This document shows positions 63,352 through 64,000 of a stretch of DNA of 64,000 nt, one piece after another. The notes below the pieces were generated by a model. It did no database searches, was not told the DNA's origin, and saw only the letters and a program-made list of their open reading frames with translations. Positions within the stretch are counted from its first letter, which is position 1. Each line of letters starts with the position of its first letter. The DNA lies in assembly GCA_046293395.1 (NCBI GenBank), contig JBKBOU010000001.1, positions 744,001-808,000 of the forward strand, written 5' to 3'. Both the position numbers and the translations under genes were made by a program. The stretch is from CAYNRA01 sp046293395. GTDB taxonomy: Bacteria; Bacteroidota; Bacteroidia; Cytophagales; Spirosomataceae.

Positions 63352-64000
63352 TTAGAAATAACCTTGTTGTTTTCTTTTTTCCATGGCAGCTTCTGAACGT
63401 TTATCATCAATTCGTGCCCCTCTCTCTGAAATTTCAGCGGATAGAATTTCTTCGATAATTTGGTCAATGGAATCTGCATCCGATGAGACAGCGGCTGTAC
63501 ACGTCATATCTCCGACAGTTCTGAAACGAACAACTTGCTCAAACGGAATTTCATCAGACGACTTATTGATAAAAGGCGAATCTGACCAAATCATGCCGTC
63601 ACGTTCAAAAACTTGGCGTTTGTGTGCATAATAAATAGACGGAATAGCAAGATTTTCCGCTTTTATGTAATTCCAAACGTCTAATTCTGTCCAATTTGAA
63701 ATCGGAAAAACACGAACGTTTTCACCTACTTCGATTTTTCCATTCAGCATATCAAATAATTCAGGACGTTGTTTTTTGGCATCCCATTGGCCGAAATCAT
63801 CACGAACGGAAAAAATTCTCTCTTTGGCACGTGCTTTTTCTTCATCTCTACGCGCACCACCAATACACGCATCAAACTTTAATTCTTCGATAGCATCAAG
63901 TAAAGTGACCGTTTGGAGTGCATTTCTACTCGCATATTTACCCGTTTCTTCCCGAACTTTCCCGGCTTTTATCGAATCTTCGACTAACCGAACGTGTAAT
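63352..64000 (-). CDS. cysD: Sulfate adenylyltransferase subunit 2 (5' end outside window)
   Basis: The frame is open from the window edge (first complete codon at 63999-63997) to the stop at 63352, giving 215 residues; the N-terminus is missing. CysD motifs are present: DACIGGARRDEEKARAKERI (PAPS-reductase-like fold), SVRDDFGQWDAKKQRPELF, NWTELDVWNYI and the tail EAAMEKRKQQGYF, with VRFRTVGDMTCT before it. It forms the ATP sulfurylase heterodimer with CysN just downstream. Confidence 0.96.
   Translation of the reverse strand, partial: LHVRLVEDSIKAGKVREETGKYASRNALQTVTLLDAIEELKFDACIGGARRDEEKARAKERIFSVRDDFGQWDAKKQRPELFDMLNGKIEVGENVRVFPISNWTELDVWNYIKAENLAIPSIYYAHKRQVFERDGMIWSDSPFINKSSDEIPFEQVVRFRTVGDMTCTAAVSSDADSIDQIIEEILSAEISERGARIDDKRSEAAMEKRKQQGYF

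Noticed and set aside
1..64000. CRISPR arrays, insertion sequences, rRNA and canonical tRNA genes
   Set aside because: No regularly spaced repeats, transposase motifs or rRNA sequence seen; the only tRNA-like element is the odd RNA at 53.7-53.9 kb.

Overview
The window is a chromosomal segment of a Bacteroidota bacterium, most likely order Cytophagales (Spirosomataceae/Cytophagaceae-like). The evidence is two SusC/SusD pairs, a PorW/SprE-type gliding/type IX secretion lipoprotein, clade-typical families (DUF3098, TIGR02757, DUF5683, DUF1460, short CysN without a CysC domain, FabV), promoters of the Bacteroidota TAnnTTTG type, and AT-rich DNA with little use of Shine-Dalgarno sequences. No rRNA, canonical tRNA, CRISPR array, integrase or insertion sequence was found. 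All calls come from reading sequence and translated motifs; no database search was run.

Layout. 1-1.8 kb: a GmrSD/DUF262-type gene cut by the window edge, then about 780 bp without a credible gene. 1.8-7.1 kb: a spheroidene-monooxygenase-like gene, an SDR oxidoreductase, mtgA, an orphan GroES-like gene and a large CcmF-type cytochrome c haem lyase. 7.1-12 kb: SusC/SusD pair 1 on the minus strand. 12.3-16.5 kb: a VanY-type carboxypeptidase, dnaJ-grpE, an unknown gene and queG. 16.5-24.1 kb: a tightly packed minus-strand run of histidine kinase, response regulator, sodium:solute symporter, a 36-residue single-span membrane peptide found here by hand, a PorW/SprE-like lipoprotein, a patatin-like phospholipase and an MBL hydrolase. 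24.3-30.2 kb: fabV and SusC/SusD pair 2 (plus strand). 30.3-36.4 kb: dprA, a MerR regulator, lepB, dapB, DUF5683, parB and parA, with two parS-half-site-like words upstream of parA. 36.6-42.7 kb: gltD-gltB. 43-50.9 kb: envelope and housekeeping genes (ribF, truB, uppP, DUF3098, ftsX, a PlsC-like acyltransferase, a bifunctional nuclease, an aldose epimerase, TIGR02757, a 61-residue membrane protein and a LysM protein). 50.9-53.6 kb: aminopeptidase P, DUF1460 and Lrp/AsnC. 53.65-54.1 kb: a non-coding region. 54.2-58.7 kb: a DUF819 membrane protein, a Wzi-like barrel, an unknown lipoprotein and an NTF2-like protein. 58.8-64 kb: a LOG protein, rpiB, pfkA, a YdcF protein, cysN and cysD (cut by the window edge).

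The most unusual element is at about 53.65-53.98 kb: a stand-alone structured RNA gene with a strong Bacteroidota promoter and a strong intrinsic terminator. Its body can be folded into a tRNA-like cloverleaf (7-bp acceptor stem, Leu-type D arm, Asp-like anticodon arm, T arm with TTCGACT) whose variable region is about 100 nt long and itself structured. It matches no RNA family that I can name. The second unusual unit is the symporter module, in which membrane peptide, symporter, response regulator and kinase are chained by successive ATGA overlaps.
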